Shown in pieces: positions 1 through 11,800 of a stretch of 64,000 nt of DNA. The translations under genes and the position numbers were made by a program. A model generated the notes under the pieces. That model was not told the DNA's origin. It made no database searches and saw nothing but the letters and a program-made list of their open reading frames with translations. The DNA lies in contig CM076656.1 of assembly GCA_038496675.1 (NCBI GenBank), forward strand, positions 15,258,321 to 15,322,320, in the 5' to 3' direction. The number at the start of each line of letters is the position of its first letter. The stretch's first letter is position 1. The stretch comes from Rachycentron canadum (Eukaryota; Chordata; Actinopteri; Carangiformes; Rachycentridae).

Positions 1-1749
1 TCTGTGATCAGCATGGATGAGTGATTCATGAGCCCAGACTGATCATCCTCCATCCTGATCCACTTCTGCACTGTCCGGCATGGGACGGATGGGCGGTTAG
101 AGAAGATAAACGTCAGACTGTCATGGAGAAAGAGCTGGGGTCACTATCAGAAGTGGGAATTCATCTTGACTGATGTACTGAGCAGCTTTATTGAAAGACT
201 GATTGATAGTTGGGCTTCTCATTTTCTGAGCTGAGTGGCTGCAAATGCCCCGGATGAATGGCCATGGCTAAATGATAACTCTCTAGAGGGCTTGGCAGAG
301 CGTGAGTGTGTGTGTGTGTGTGTCAATGTGTGTGTTTCTGCATACATGTGTGCATGTTTATGACTATTTCCATCTTGGTTTATGAGTAGTGGTATGATCA
401 GTATATCTATATCTGGATGCAGAAGTGCGATAGGGTAATTTGTAATCAAAATCTGTCCCACACACTTCTTCCCTCAATCAAATACAATAATCTGCTCATT
501 CTTTCTTTCACACACACTGGCACACACACAACATGCACAATAAAACTCAAGGGCACAGCTAAAGTCATAGCCACAGGGCCGAGAACATTAACACTCCTGT
601 TTTGGTCTCTCTTACCATGCATCACTACACCCTCTTATCCTCCCCTCCAACCTCAATCTGACACTGTTATCAGCTTTCACACAATGCCAGCACACACACT
701 CAGACGCACACACACATACACACAAACACACCTGCACCTATAAATTATCTGTTAAATCTTTAGGCTGTCATTATCAGATCATTTGTTCAAAGGGAAGCTT
801 AGAGGCACACAGAGACCTGCAGACTGCGGGTGTCAATCCTTCTTATGTTACATCATATTCACAAAAAGACATTTGACCAACAAGAGTGTGACCTCACAGC
901 TACATACCTGAACATAACCCTAAACATGATGCTTCCTGTTTGGAGTGAGCTCAGCGTCTCTGTTTGGCTGAATGTCTGTCTGTTTAGCACACAGAAAATG
1001 TCAGTCCTTAACCAGCAGCAGGTCAGAGGACGGGGGAGTCAGTCACTGTGCCAAAAGGATGTGACCGGTGTGTGTACAAGTATATGTGTGTTTGTTTGTG
1101 GGGCGCTATCCTGGTGTTAACTCGTCAAGGGACGGAGCCCAGGACAGAGTAAAAATATCATTGATCTAAGGGGAAGAGAGCTTGTGTGTGAGTGTGTGTG
1201 TGTGTGTGTGTATACATGTGTGTGTGAGTGTGAATGTGCGCGTGCGCACATGTAGGAGGTGTCAGAGGGTGTGATATGCTGTGGGGGGGGTAGACATTTC
1301 TTAGAGATGTTTACATTGCCATTTACATAAGTGACACGTTTGACAGTGAAAACTGACTTGGGGAAGATGTGGTGTGAATCTTGATGTAGTCGAGTCACTG
1401 TAGCTGTTGTATGGTGGAGGAGAGCGTAACGTTTTGTGGCAGAGGAGTTCAAAAAAATTGTGTTGTTGCTCAGAAAATCATTGCAGAGGGCATTGTTCTG
1501 GATGTCGCTGGTGTAAGCAAGTCATGGTGAATATAGGAGGGGCTGCTTTGTAACTTCTCCCCTCCTTGTGTCATCTCTTGACACGTGTGTGTGTGTGTTT
1601 GTGTGTGAGTGTGGTCTATTACTGCGCAGAGGAGATCATTAGCCTGCTGATCAGAGATCAGGGTGTTGTGTTGGCTCACTGTTAGAGCTGCAGATTGCAG
1701 ATGTTCTCAAAGGCAACAGAACCGCAGAGAGACTGAACAGGCCTCATTT

Positions 1750-1751
<2 letters not shown>

Positions 1752-1826
<75 letters not shown>
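1752..1826 (+). repeat. (TG)n microsatellite
   Basis: Perfect (TG) repeat of about 37 units. Confidence 0.98.
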
Positions 1827-1827
<1 letters not shown>

Positions 1828-3601
1828 TATTTCTGATAGTGATACGGAGTTCAAAATATCTGCTGATACAGGACACTATGTTTTTTGTTTGTCGTTTCTT
1901 TTAGAGCTGTCTTTAGTTTTGTACATCATAATTCATAAGAAATAAAGAATTTAAGGATGACAAATGGATGAAAAGTAGTTTTCTAAGACTTTAATTGTTA
2001 ATACTGAAAAAAAATGACTTGAATTCTTGTGCTGTAATAGAACAGGGATTCTTACATAAATAAAAGACTGCTCAATTAAATATTGTAAGAATTTGTATAA
2101 CACCAATACTGGAAATCTTTTCATCGTCTTTTTTTACTCATCAGTGGTAATAGACATGAAATCCATTCGTTCTGGGTTTTAACAGCATCTGTAGGACGAT
2201 TAATTTATTAAGTTTAAAGTTCAAAAGTGTTTTTCGACACTAATAAAGGTTATAATTTTTCCAGCAATAGCCATTATATATTTATGATTATACAATAACC
2301 TCTAGCTTTTATTGTGAGTGGCGGAGTTGTCCCTTTCCCCGCCTTCATACAAAGGAGGGATTCATCGTAAATGGGATTCATAGACCTGCATGATATACAA
2401 CAGCACAATAAGGCATCAGAGCTGTACTTAAGTTACTGCTAATACAAACATAACATTTCCTGCTGTTGCTTCACATTAAAAGCGTGTAACTGGAGGCTTT
2501 TATTATGATGGTGGCAATTATTATCGACTGGCTTCTCTCTTCAAACAACATGAGCTTGTTTGGCTGCACTGTAAACACTCCTCTGCCGCATGTCTGACAG
2601 AGTAGTTACTCAAAGAGTTCTCGCTGTTGTATTGACGTTCCTACGCTAACCATCGGGGTCACCGTATTAACCAGGGCTGAAATCTAAGGATTACAAATTT
2701 AAGTTCATGTTAAATGCAGCTGATATTGATACTCTGTCTGTCCCTATTGTGTGTATGCAGGTGTGTATGTGCATTTTGTTGCAAAAAGAGCAAAGAGAAA
2801 ACACTCTCATAAACCCCAGTGATCTTTGAGCTTGGCCGCGTCCACTTCTGTAAATCGACTTCCTGATTTGTCTTGGCATATGCAGCTCTATAGGACTCAA
2901 GGATTTGACATGTGGACACACACCACAAAAACACACAATACCCTGCCAGAGGGCAATGGAATACAGGTCAGAGGCTTAGAGCAGGAAGCAAAGGCTTGTT
3001 GACGACTTCAGTGAATGCGCTCATGAGTGTTTTCTCTCTCACCTGACAACTTTCCTCCCCTCTCTTTATCTGTCCTTGCACACCGCTCCCACCTACTTGG
3101 CTCACAGTCCACTTTCTCTTTCTTTCCTCCCCCTCCTCTCTTCAATTTCATGTGTGCTGCCAACTGCTCAGTCGCTCTGCTCACACCACTGGCAAAGTGG
3201 CGGGCTCTAATCCTTCACACGGTCCTCGAAACGCTTCCTGCTGGATCTTACAGCTGTGGAACTTCTGAGAGCTTCCTGTGAGAGAGACAGGGAGACTTTC
3301 AGATAGACAGATGAAACTATCCACAGAGAAAGTGATTGACTTGGTTTGTGGACCGACAGACAGAAATGGCAAATGTATATAGTACTAAGAACACAAAACC
3401 CCAGAAGCACAACAGCAATGCTAGAGACAAAACATTTTGTGTTCACACAGCCACTACTGTGTGCTTGTGAGTGTGGGTGGGTGTGTGCTTGAGTTTGTGT
3501 GTTCGGTCTGATCCCGTTATTTCTCTGAGGGCGATCTTAGAGCGTGAGCATGAAGCACAGAGACCATCTAATGCAATAAGTCAATAATACATCCCATCAT
3601 T

Positions 3602-3602
<1 letters not shown>

Positions 3603-3666
<64 letters not shown>

Positions 3667-3667
3667 N

Positions 3668-3737
<70 letters not shown>
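3603..3737 (+). repeat. (CA)n microsatellite with an ambiguous base
   Basis: About 67 CA units, broken by one N at 3667, where the repeat phase changes. The N probably marks an uncertain repeat length in assembly. Confidence 0.98.
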
Positions 3738-3738
<1 letters not shown>

Positions 3739-4010
3739 CACAAAACAGCCTTCCAGGGGTAAAGATGAGCATTTTCTTCTTTGTGGATCCCTGCTTTTGA
3801 AGCAGTTCATGTCTCTGGATTCTCTTTTATGCATCCTCATTGACAGCAGAGCGGTGGACCGAGTTGTGGTAAAGATCACACTCTCATCTCATTTGTCTTA
3901 GGAGGCGAAAATCACATGTGTGGAAAATTCAAACAGAAACAGGAGAGGTGAAAAGTCAAAATGTAACAACTGTTTATGCATCACTTTCACCGTGACCCCA
4001 CTTTGAGACA

Positions 4011-4013
<3 letters not shown>

Positions 4014-4097
<84 letters not shown>
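4014..4097 (+). repeat. (CA)n microsatellite
   Basis: Uninterrupted AC repeat of about 42 units, only 280 bp from the previous tract. Confidence 0.98.
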
Positions 4098-4101
<4 letters not shown>

Positions 4102-5041
4102 TAGCATTAAAGCCATTCTGTAGATGACATTGTGTGGGAGCAGAGGAGACTGTGGCTGTCAGCAGGATTCCCTCTGCTTGCTTGCCCTTGAATGGCGTTA
4201 AGAGGAGCCTGAGTGGAGAGGAAATGGTTGTAACATAAAGGACAACACCATCATTAGATGGTCATGCTACAGTAGAAAGGATAATTGTCAGACTTGATGG
4301 GAAATTGTATTTTTCAACCTGGGTCTTATTCTCACATTTGTGGCCGTTCTTGCATATGGATCATGCTAATTTTTGCAGTCTCCACCTTCCGTGTTAGAGA
4401 TCCAAAAGTATTACTGCTGCATAAAAGGCATTGATAAGAGCAAGCACTGCACACCCCAAAAGCTTTTACAAATAAAGCTGCTGTCGTTACAAAAGAAAAA
4501 GTGTTCGGTGTTAACAAGGAGCTTTGAAAACATGACCTTTCCAAGGAGAAGTAAGACATTGAGTGAACTGTGAAATGTGAAACAGGCCAGTCAGCAAGGA
4601 GGTGTACTAAAAAGGTGAAAATAATCATTGTCAGTTTAGCTGTACATCCTTGAAAAGTCAACATAGTAAGATTAAAACTTGAAGTCAAGACAGTATTTAT
4701 ATAATTCTGTATTTATTAGCTAATAAATGCTGCAAATGAGCCAGAACTAGTTGTAGTTCTTGTTCATGCTTTACGCCATTCTGATTTTGGTGGTTTCAGT
4801 GCAAATAGTGTCATGTGTGAAAAGTGATGAACAAGCCCCTTTTTCAACATAACCAGACCGTAAGACCGAGTGAGATGCAGAGGTCAGAGGTCACAAGAAG
4901 GTTTGAGACAGATGTTTCACACTTATATGAACATGACACACTTTCTAGACATTAGAGACACATGTGCACTCACACAGACAAACAAAACCACACCAAGCAG
5001 CAACGCACCTGAGGGTCTCTGACCTATATTACATGGGGCCA

Positions 5042-5073
<32 letters not shown>

Positions 5074-5080
5074 ACACACT

Positions 5081-5159
<79 letters not shown>

Positions 5160-5162
5160 ACA
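5042..5162 (+). repeat. (CA)n microsatellite, interrupted
   Basis: CA repeat with a few CT interruptions, about 120 bp. Confidence 0.97.
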
Positions 5163-5261
5163 GATAAATAACACACAGTTGGTTAATGATCACAGGACTA
5201 TAACCATGGTTGTCTGATTTCACGTAGCTCGCCACATACTAATGCACACAACCACGCACTC

Positions 5262-5285
5262 GCACACACACACACACACACACAC
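5262..5285 (+). repeat. (CA)n short microsatellite
   Basis: About 12 units, following the 5.04 kb tract after 100 bp. Confidence 0.95.
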
Positions 5286-6709
5286 TGAACACACTCAGAC
5301 TATTATTGTATGAATCTACACAGAACTTGCTTCTGTATGACTTAGCGGTTCTGGCTATTTATAAACTGCAGTAACTTATATTAAGTACCATTTTATCTTT
5401 TACTATTATTAAAATGATAGACTGATGTTTAACCAATGACTGTGGTTTCATTCTTGCTTTAAAAGTTTGTTTTCTTTGGGTCTGTTCTGTGTCCTACAGT
5501 GATGTGAAAAAGTACACCTACTATGTCAGCACAATGTGCGGATGGAGGGACGGAGGGAAAGGAGGGCAGAGAGGTGATTGATTTAGCCTCTGCACCAACG
5601 ACCTGGCACTCGAGATGGGATGGATGGAGGGGTGGGAGAGGAGAAGAGAGGTGCACAATGCTGCACCTGCAACCTTTGCGCAAACCTTGTCAACCCTGAA
5701 CTAAACTTCCCTTTTCCGTGTTCTGTTCTTTATCCTTCCACCTCTCTAATTCCCTCTGTCAATTTTTTCCAGCGTGCTCCATGCCTCCAGTATTTCTTCG
5801 GTCTCCTGTTTGCTTGCAACCCCCCCACCCCCCAACTCTGCTTCTGCTCATTTGTCTTGTCTTTTGCTCTCCTTTGCTTTACCTCCCTCCTTTATCTCCT
5901 CTCGTCTTTTTTGGCAGGAACAGCGGTTTTATTATCCAACCTCACCTCTGCCAGGATGGGTCAGATACTGCAGTGGAGCTGTCTTCACTTGGCGCTTAAT
6001 GTAGAGAGGGAGAAAAAAAAGAAAGACAGCTGAGGGAGATAGAGAGATTGACACGCAGGAGGAGAGTGTATCCATATAGTCCACATTCTGTAGGTGAGAG
6101 GGTTCAGGCTGGCAGCCCAGCAAATTTTTGCATTTGTGCCATTCGTGTGTACAAATCTAAGGAAGGTGGAGTGTGTGGATGTGTGTGTGTAGTGTGTGCT
6201 GCAGATCCTCATGGTTAATGGTGCGTCACTGTGGCTGTGGGCTTCCTAAAGAGGGATGGTAGACCAGACATGGCACGGTGCTGCCAGAATGCCAGGCCCG
6301 GTCTCTGCTGCCAGCTCCGAGGAGCCTCAATCGATCCTGACAGCTCACTGTGTCACCAGGTCACATTCGCACACTGAGGCAGAAAAACAAGGATGAGGAA
6401 CTGTTTCAATCAGCTAACATTTTATACTCTCCTTTCACCATTTCTATCAAGAATTAGAATATATTAATAATGCTATCTGATACAGAGTGAGAGGCCTGTT
6501 CAACAAATCCACGGTGCACTCTAGTGCCTTATCAGGACTTTATATTGTGTCGTCTACTCCAGCTACCTAACTCGTGCCTTCTTATTCAGGCAGAAAATTG
6601 ACTGAGAGTGTGACTGTCAGTCTTGGTTTGTTTAGAAATTCCTTTGATGCAGGTCATCCATCCAATTCAGGCAGAAGCAGCATGAGCAACAGCGAGAGAT
6701 TAAGCCACA

Positions 6710-6900
6710 ATTTCACTGGCTGGTTGGAGGCCCCAGGGCAGACCCAGAACACGCTGGAGAGATTATGTATCTCATGTGGTCTGGGAACACCTTGGGGTCC
6801 CCTGGGAGGAGGACGTTGCAGGGGAGAGGGACGTCTGGACTACTTTGTCTGACCCGCTGCACCTGCAACCCAAATTTGGTTTTGGATGGATAGATGTATT
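6710..6900 (+). mobile_element. 3' end fragment of a non-LTR retrotransposon (family unassigned)
   Basis: Plus-strand reading TGWLEAPGQTQNTLERLC followed by a CTGGGAACACC...GGGGTCCCC...GGACGTCTGGACTAC pattern, then GGATGGATAGATG. I remember this order of motifs, with a (GGAT)n end, as the common 3' end of a LINE-type element in fish genomes. The copy is truncated on the 5' side and lacks recognisable reverse transcriptase. The family name cannot be settled without a repeat library. Confidence 0.55.
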
Positions 6901-7571
6901 TCACGTAAAAGAAAATTATTTCGTTTTAACTAAAGAATAAACTGTATATTATTTATAGGTCAATGTTTCTCTAAATGTAACTTGATTCTGAAATTTTGAT
7001 TTAATTTAGGATTGCGCCCTGCCACAGTGAATTCAATCCTCCATTCAGAAGTCAAACCTGAAGCCCCATTGGGGCACATTTTCCAGATCTTCTCTAACCC
7101 AGACCTAAAGATCTTAATGTCTCCTAATCTTCACGTCCCTTCACATTCAGCAGGTTGTCAAAGGGGGAACATGGATCTGTGCTGAGTGGCATGAGAGGGT
7201 GAACCAGCCTCTGTGCCTCAGATTAAACCTCAGAATAGCTGCTCAGTGTTCCTGTAATAGAGCTTGTCTTCCTCCGAGACTAACAGCTCATTACCACAAG
7301 ACTGCCCCCAAGGACCCACCACCCCCACCACCTCCAATCACCAGCACATCACCCCTCTTAACACGACCTCTCCCTTGAGATGGACCCCCACATCATATTG
7401 CATATCTACATAAATGCCACCCTTCCCAAACTACTAATCTTAGTAATGTAACTCCCTCCTACTTTTATATTTCATCTTCTATTCCAGCGTCATAGCTGCC
7501 ACCCTTATGTCAGACATATGGACCATGTGTCTTTTAACCCACCTCCCCAACGCCACTCTTTTCCACTCCAA

Positions 7572-7572
7572 C

Positions 7573-7612
<40 letters not shown>

Positions 7613-7622
7613 TACACACACA
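7572..7622 (+). repeat. (CA)n with TA interruptions
   Basis: CA repeat broken by CATATA and CATA units. Confidence 0.95.
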
Positions 7623-7788
7623 GACTCCTACTCCCTTCTGATGCCTCTGTTCCCCTCTGTCCCCTCACTGGGTGGCTCTTGTCGACACCTTTCCTGATTT
7701 GGACGTTTTTGATGAGAATTTCCCACCTCAATCTCTTCTGTTTCCCTACTTAACCCTCCCATGGGCTTCTTAGATCTGCTCTGACTGT

Positions 7789-7845
7789 CACACACACACA
7801 CACACACACACATGCGCGCACGCACACACACACACACACACACAT
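7789..7845 (+). repeat. (CA)n with a GCGCGCACGC core
   Basis: Alternating purine-pyrimidine DNA throughout, with a CATGCGCGCACGC core, the kind of sequence that can adopt Z-DNA. Confidence 0.9.
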
Positions 7846-8508
7846 ATGCAATAATGATTGGATCATGCTCGTAGTGTTACACACACATTCACATGAGCGT
7901 GCACGTGCACACGCTTGCTTCACTGTAGCCTTAATGAGGTCTCATCATGTCTTTTACTCTTTCTCTCTCTCCCAAACCCTCCTCCTCCTCTCTCTGCTTT
8001 TTCCTTTTCTCTTAGTCAAGTGTCATAATTTTTATTCTGGTCTCTACTGAGGTGTCAAATTAAAACATTAGCTGAGACAAGTCATTGAACTCCTTTTGGA
8101 ATCTGCATCAACATAATAAACTATTTTCTGAGCCCTGCTTTGACAACCAGAGAGACTCTTCAAAGACATACACAAACACACTCTGTGAATTCATCACTAA
8201 GTAGGTCTCTCCATGAATACAAAGTGAACTATTCTCTATCCACTTTGCACCAGCATGTGTGTGTAATGGTGTGAGAAAGTAAGGAGGAAGAGGGGGCGTA
8301 TGTCTGAGTTGTGGGTGCATGTGTATGGATAGATCCTGAGTGTGGAGGAGAAATGAGTGCCTCTGCATGAATCCTGGTATCATCGTGATAACAGCTGGGT
8401 CCTGGTGTGGACAGAAATACGTCGACTCTGAGTTGAGGGTTTGGGAGCTGAGTTTGTAGCTATAACAGTAGTTATGTAGTAACTATAGTATTAACAATAG
8501 CTCAGATT

Positions 8509-8890
8509 AAGTGGCAACCCATCATGATGTCAGCCATTGATTTGTGAACTGGCATTTTGAAGCCTCTTTGCCATAAGATGGGAAGGAGGAGCTATATCTA
8601 TACTCTATCCTGATTGTCAGTTCGCTATGTGTGGTACTGTCAATCCCGCCATAGCAACATCCTAATGCATACCATGCTTTACCAACTATTTTTCTTCAAA
8701 TGGGACCATAATTCGAAAAAAAAAACCATTATGTTGTATCGAGAAGTAGGGTCCTTTTACCCATAGACTTCAACATAACTACATTTGAAACCATCAAACC
8801 CCTAGTGGTCAAAAGATAGAATTCATGTTTAAGGCACTTCAGCATTCAGAGTCTATGTCTTCTTTTATATACAATCTATGGTTCAAATAA
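8509..8890 (+). mobile_element. diverged non-autonomous transposon-like repeat, percomorph type
   Basis: It starts AAGTGGCAACCCATCATGAT and carries motifs in the order CAGCCATTGATTTGTGAACTG, TTTTGAAGCCTC, GTCAGTTCGCTATGTGTG, GGGACCATAATT, TTTTACCCATAGACTTC, CCCCTAGTGGTC, GGCACTTCAGCATTC and ACAATCTATGG. I remember this series from an abundant fish repeat whose ends are inverted AAGTGGCAACC. The right end here seems degraded. It contains no coding capacity. Confidence 0.5.
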
Positions 8891-11800
8891 CTGGCTCACA
8901 CTCACCAGAGACCTCTGGGATCTTCAACATGTTGATGTTCCTCCCCATGAGTACACAATAGTCATTACTACATTACATGAGTACTCATTATCAATGGGTC
9001 AGATCACACCCCTTAATTATGATGTCAACTACACACTCCTGACTCTTTCTTGTATGTTGGTATTAGTATCAGGCTAACAAAATCTGTCCACAGACAAACA
9101 GACATATAAACACCTGCCAAAGTCCTCAAAAGCACAAGTGTGGTTCCTGCTCCAAGCATAAACATAACACCACAAGCTTGAATATTTATGACAACATTGG
9201 TATTAAAGTTGATACATCCAATTTTCAGACCCAAAAGACCCAAAATGTTCAAACATACAAAATATTCTCACGTGTATATGGTCCTGTCACATTTGTTTTA
9301 ATAAACCACTACTTTTATGAATGAGATATATGTAACTTTAAAGTCCTGTTTTGAGTGGATGCAACAGTTCATAAAGAGGCCTCTGATTATTTCAGACATG
9401 GAGCAAAACATGAGGACTGGGATTGAGAGTTTGTTGCAGAAGGTCCCATGAATGAAACAAGTCTCTCTGCATGACAAGGTACATCCTTCCAGGGTCACCC
9501 GTTCAGCCTCTGGGAAATGTAAAGCATTTACGCTTACCCCGCATTTTTTGGTCAAAACACAAATAAAGCAGAGAATCTTATATACCCTTTTCTCAGAAAC
9601 TGTGGGTCAGCACTTTACGAGGCTGGTTATAGTAGCTGTGTTTGTGTGATGGATGGCCTCTTGATCATATTCCAGGTTTCGGTTTAGCCTGACTCCTCTC
9701 TGGAGACACTGAATATAGCCAAGAAGAAACCCACTCAGATGAAATGCACACAGCCCCAGAGGTTCTGCACAACAGTCAAGCAGATACAGCTGACTTTTTT
9801 TAAATGCAAAACATGATCACATTGATGCAGGATTCTGCTCATCTTTCAGAACATTTAAGGGATCTATGCAAAACCTCTTATGTAAAGCATCATCTTTAAC
9901 CAGTGCTCCAGCAGTCTCAGGAGATGACCACTATAAACACTGTAACTGAAAGTGCAAATCCAGCACATTTTCCTCTTCTCTTTAAATCTGAGGTGGACTG
10001 ATGAGTTTGGTGGTCAACTTTATTGCTCCCCAAGAGATCACAAAGAGCAAAGTACTCTGTCTCTCACCACTACCTAGCTTTTACTTGCCTATCTTTAACT
10101 ATCTCCCTGAAGAGATGCACTCACACGTCCTCCCCAGCAGGATGACGCAAACCCTTTTCTTGGACTTAAAAGTCCCCCACGAAGCTTCTATTGCACTGTT
10201 TATCTCATGTTAAGGGATAAAATCTATAGATGTAGCAGCCATGCATGATGTACATCAAGCAGCATAAACAGGTTTTGGTGAGTCTTCCATCATGAAATGA
10301 AAGAATACAGAAAAAGATCAAGAGAAAGAGAAAAAGCAAGGTCAGATGGTCAGATATCCTGCTGGAGGCTGCTGCTAAAAACTGCCACTTTTGGATCAAT
10401 ACATGAGAGAGCAGAATAAAAGATGGGAAGAGAGGGAGAGAAGAAGAAGAGATACTATTCAGTGTTTCCTCTCCTCCACACGGGCTCCCTCTTTTCACCA
10501 AGATGCTTTGCTATCGATCTGACATAACAACTCTGTGTGTCTGTGTGTGTGTGTGTGTCAGGGGAAGCAGATGCTAGTAGCTTTTGACAAGCCTGACTCA
10601 GCCCAAACCCAGTGTGTGTGTGTGTGTGTCGGAGAGGGGTGGTGGGAGGGTTGTACACAAGTGTTAATGAAAACCTCCCTTGGTTTTGTTTGTAGTGAAG
10701 AATTTTTTGCAGTTTCAGAATGAGACATTCAACAGCAGGTGGAAGAAACTGTTTCACTCTAAGAAGTTAGTTTACTCTACTCTGTGATTATGTTGATTAT
10801 GTTATGTTTATAGACGGAACAACCTAACCAACTTAAAAATCATTAAAAGCGTATATTACTGCTTGTTGACTAAAGAATATGCAAAAACATCTTGCATTGA
10901 TCCTCCTCAGCTGATGCAAATGGGTAATGCTTGTGTTAAAGGAGCAACTCTGAGGTCCCTTACAAAGTGGGATATTAAGCTAACAGAGGGGGGAAATTTT
11001 CCATTTATCTTAAGTCACTCTTTGTGCATGGCTTGTTGACCTTTTAGAAAAAGGAGTTGAGTTTTTTTCTTTGCTTCAAATGATAAGAGAGAGATAAATT
11101 ATGATTATAGGCAAAAGTGCTGATGGATTTTGCACAGCAAGTCACTGGGGAGAGCCTTTACATGCTGAAGTGAATGTAAATGAAAATTAGTCATTTATCC
11201 TCTACTTGTTTTGTTTTTGTTTTTTGCCTTTAATGCCATAACATGTAAATTCAATGGGAATCATGGGAGTTGTTGTCTTCCCCACCATCATTATAAGCTT
11301 CCTTTGGATTCCTTTGGTGTCAGTCGTTCATGTTTTTACTGGGAGCTGAATTATCCACAGAGGTGAAACAAAAAGACCAGGTGATTATAACCATTAAAAG
11401 CACTGAATAAAGCAGATGTGGGATGATTGTTTCTCCTTATATACCTTATGAACCGGACATTCAGGAGCTTTTTAACAAATGGATCACACGATTAATACAG
11501 CAGTTTCACTATAAAAATCATGGATTCGCTGGCGCTCTTCAGTGAACATAGGACGTCTCAGACTGAATGAGAGCTGAGCTTCCTGTGTTTTGCTTGGCTT
11601 CTCTCTGATAATTTAAGATGTCTGATGACTAAACTCCCAGTTAAATACATAGTTGAAAATGTCTAAGATTAAAAATGTGGCTCAAACCTGGATAAGATGA
11701 CGTCTTTGAGAGGCAACCAAATGAAACGGACAGTTACCATGATTAAAATCACGTAGCCTACAGCTGTGTCCCAGTTCATGCATTTCAAGATAGATTGCGT

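Larger units (their letters stand above)
1..6709. other. gene-free, microsatellite-dense stretch
   Basis: No reading frame on either strand resembles a known protein, and no chain of phase-compatible exons was found. The longest frames are CA/TG repeat translations. It is intergenic, or possibly an intron of a gene lying outside the window to the left. Confidence 0.55.
6901..8508. other. non-coding stretch between two repeat fragments
   Basis: Two (CA)n tracts are the only clear structure. A GC-balanced, non-repetitive part at 7.04-7.45 kb could be conserved non-coding DNA, but this cannot be judged from one sequence. Confidence 0.4.

Noticed and set aside
3568..4116. Cys/Val- and Thr/His-rich frames on both strands
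   Set aside because: Translations of (CA)n/(TG)n microsatellites.
4332..4688. 118-codon minus-strand frame
   Set aside because: No recognisable domain, no splice-compatible partners, ordinary AT-rich composition; likely chance.
5620..6033. 137-codon plus-strand frame
   Set aside because: Low-complexity Leu/Cys/Phe-rich translation of pyrimidine-rich DNA (CTCCTTT...), also open in other frames; no conserved protein seen.
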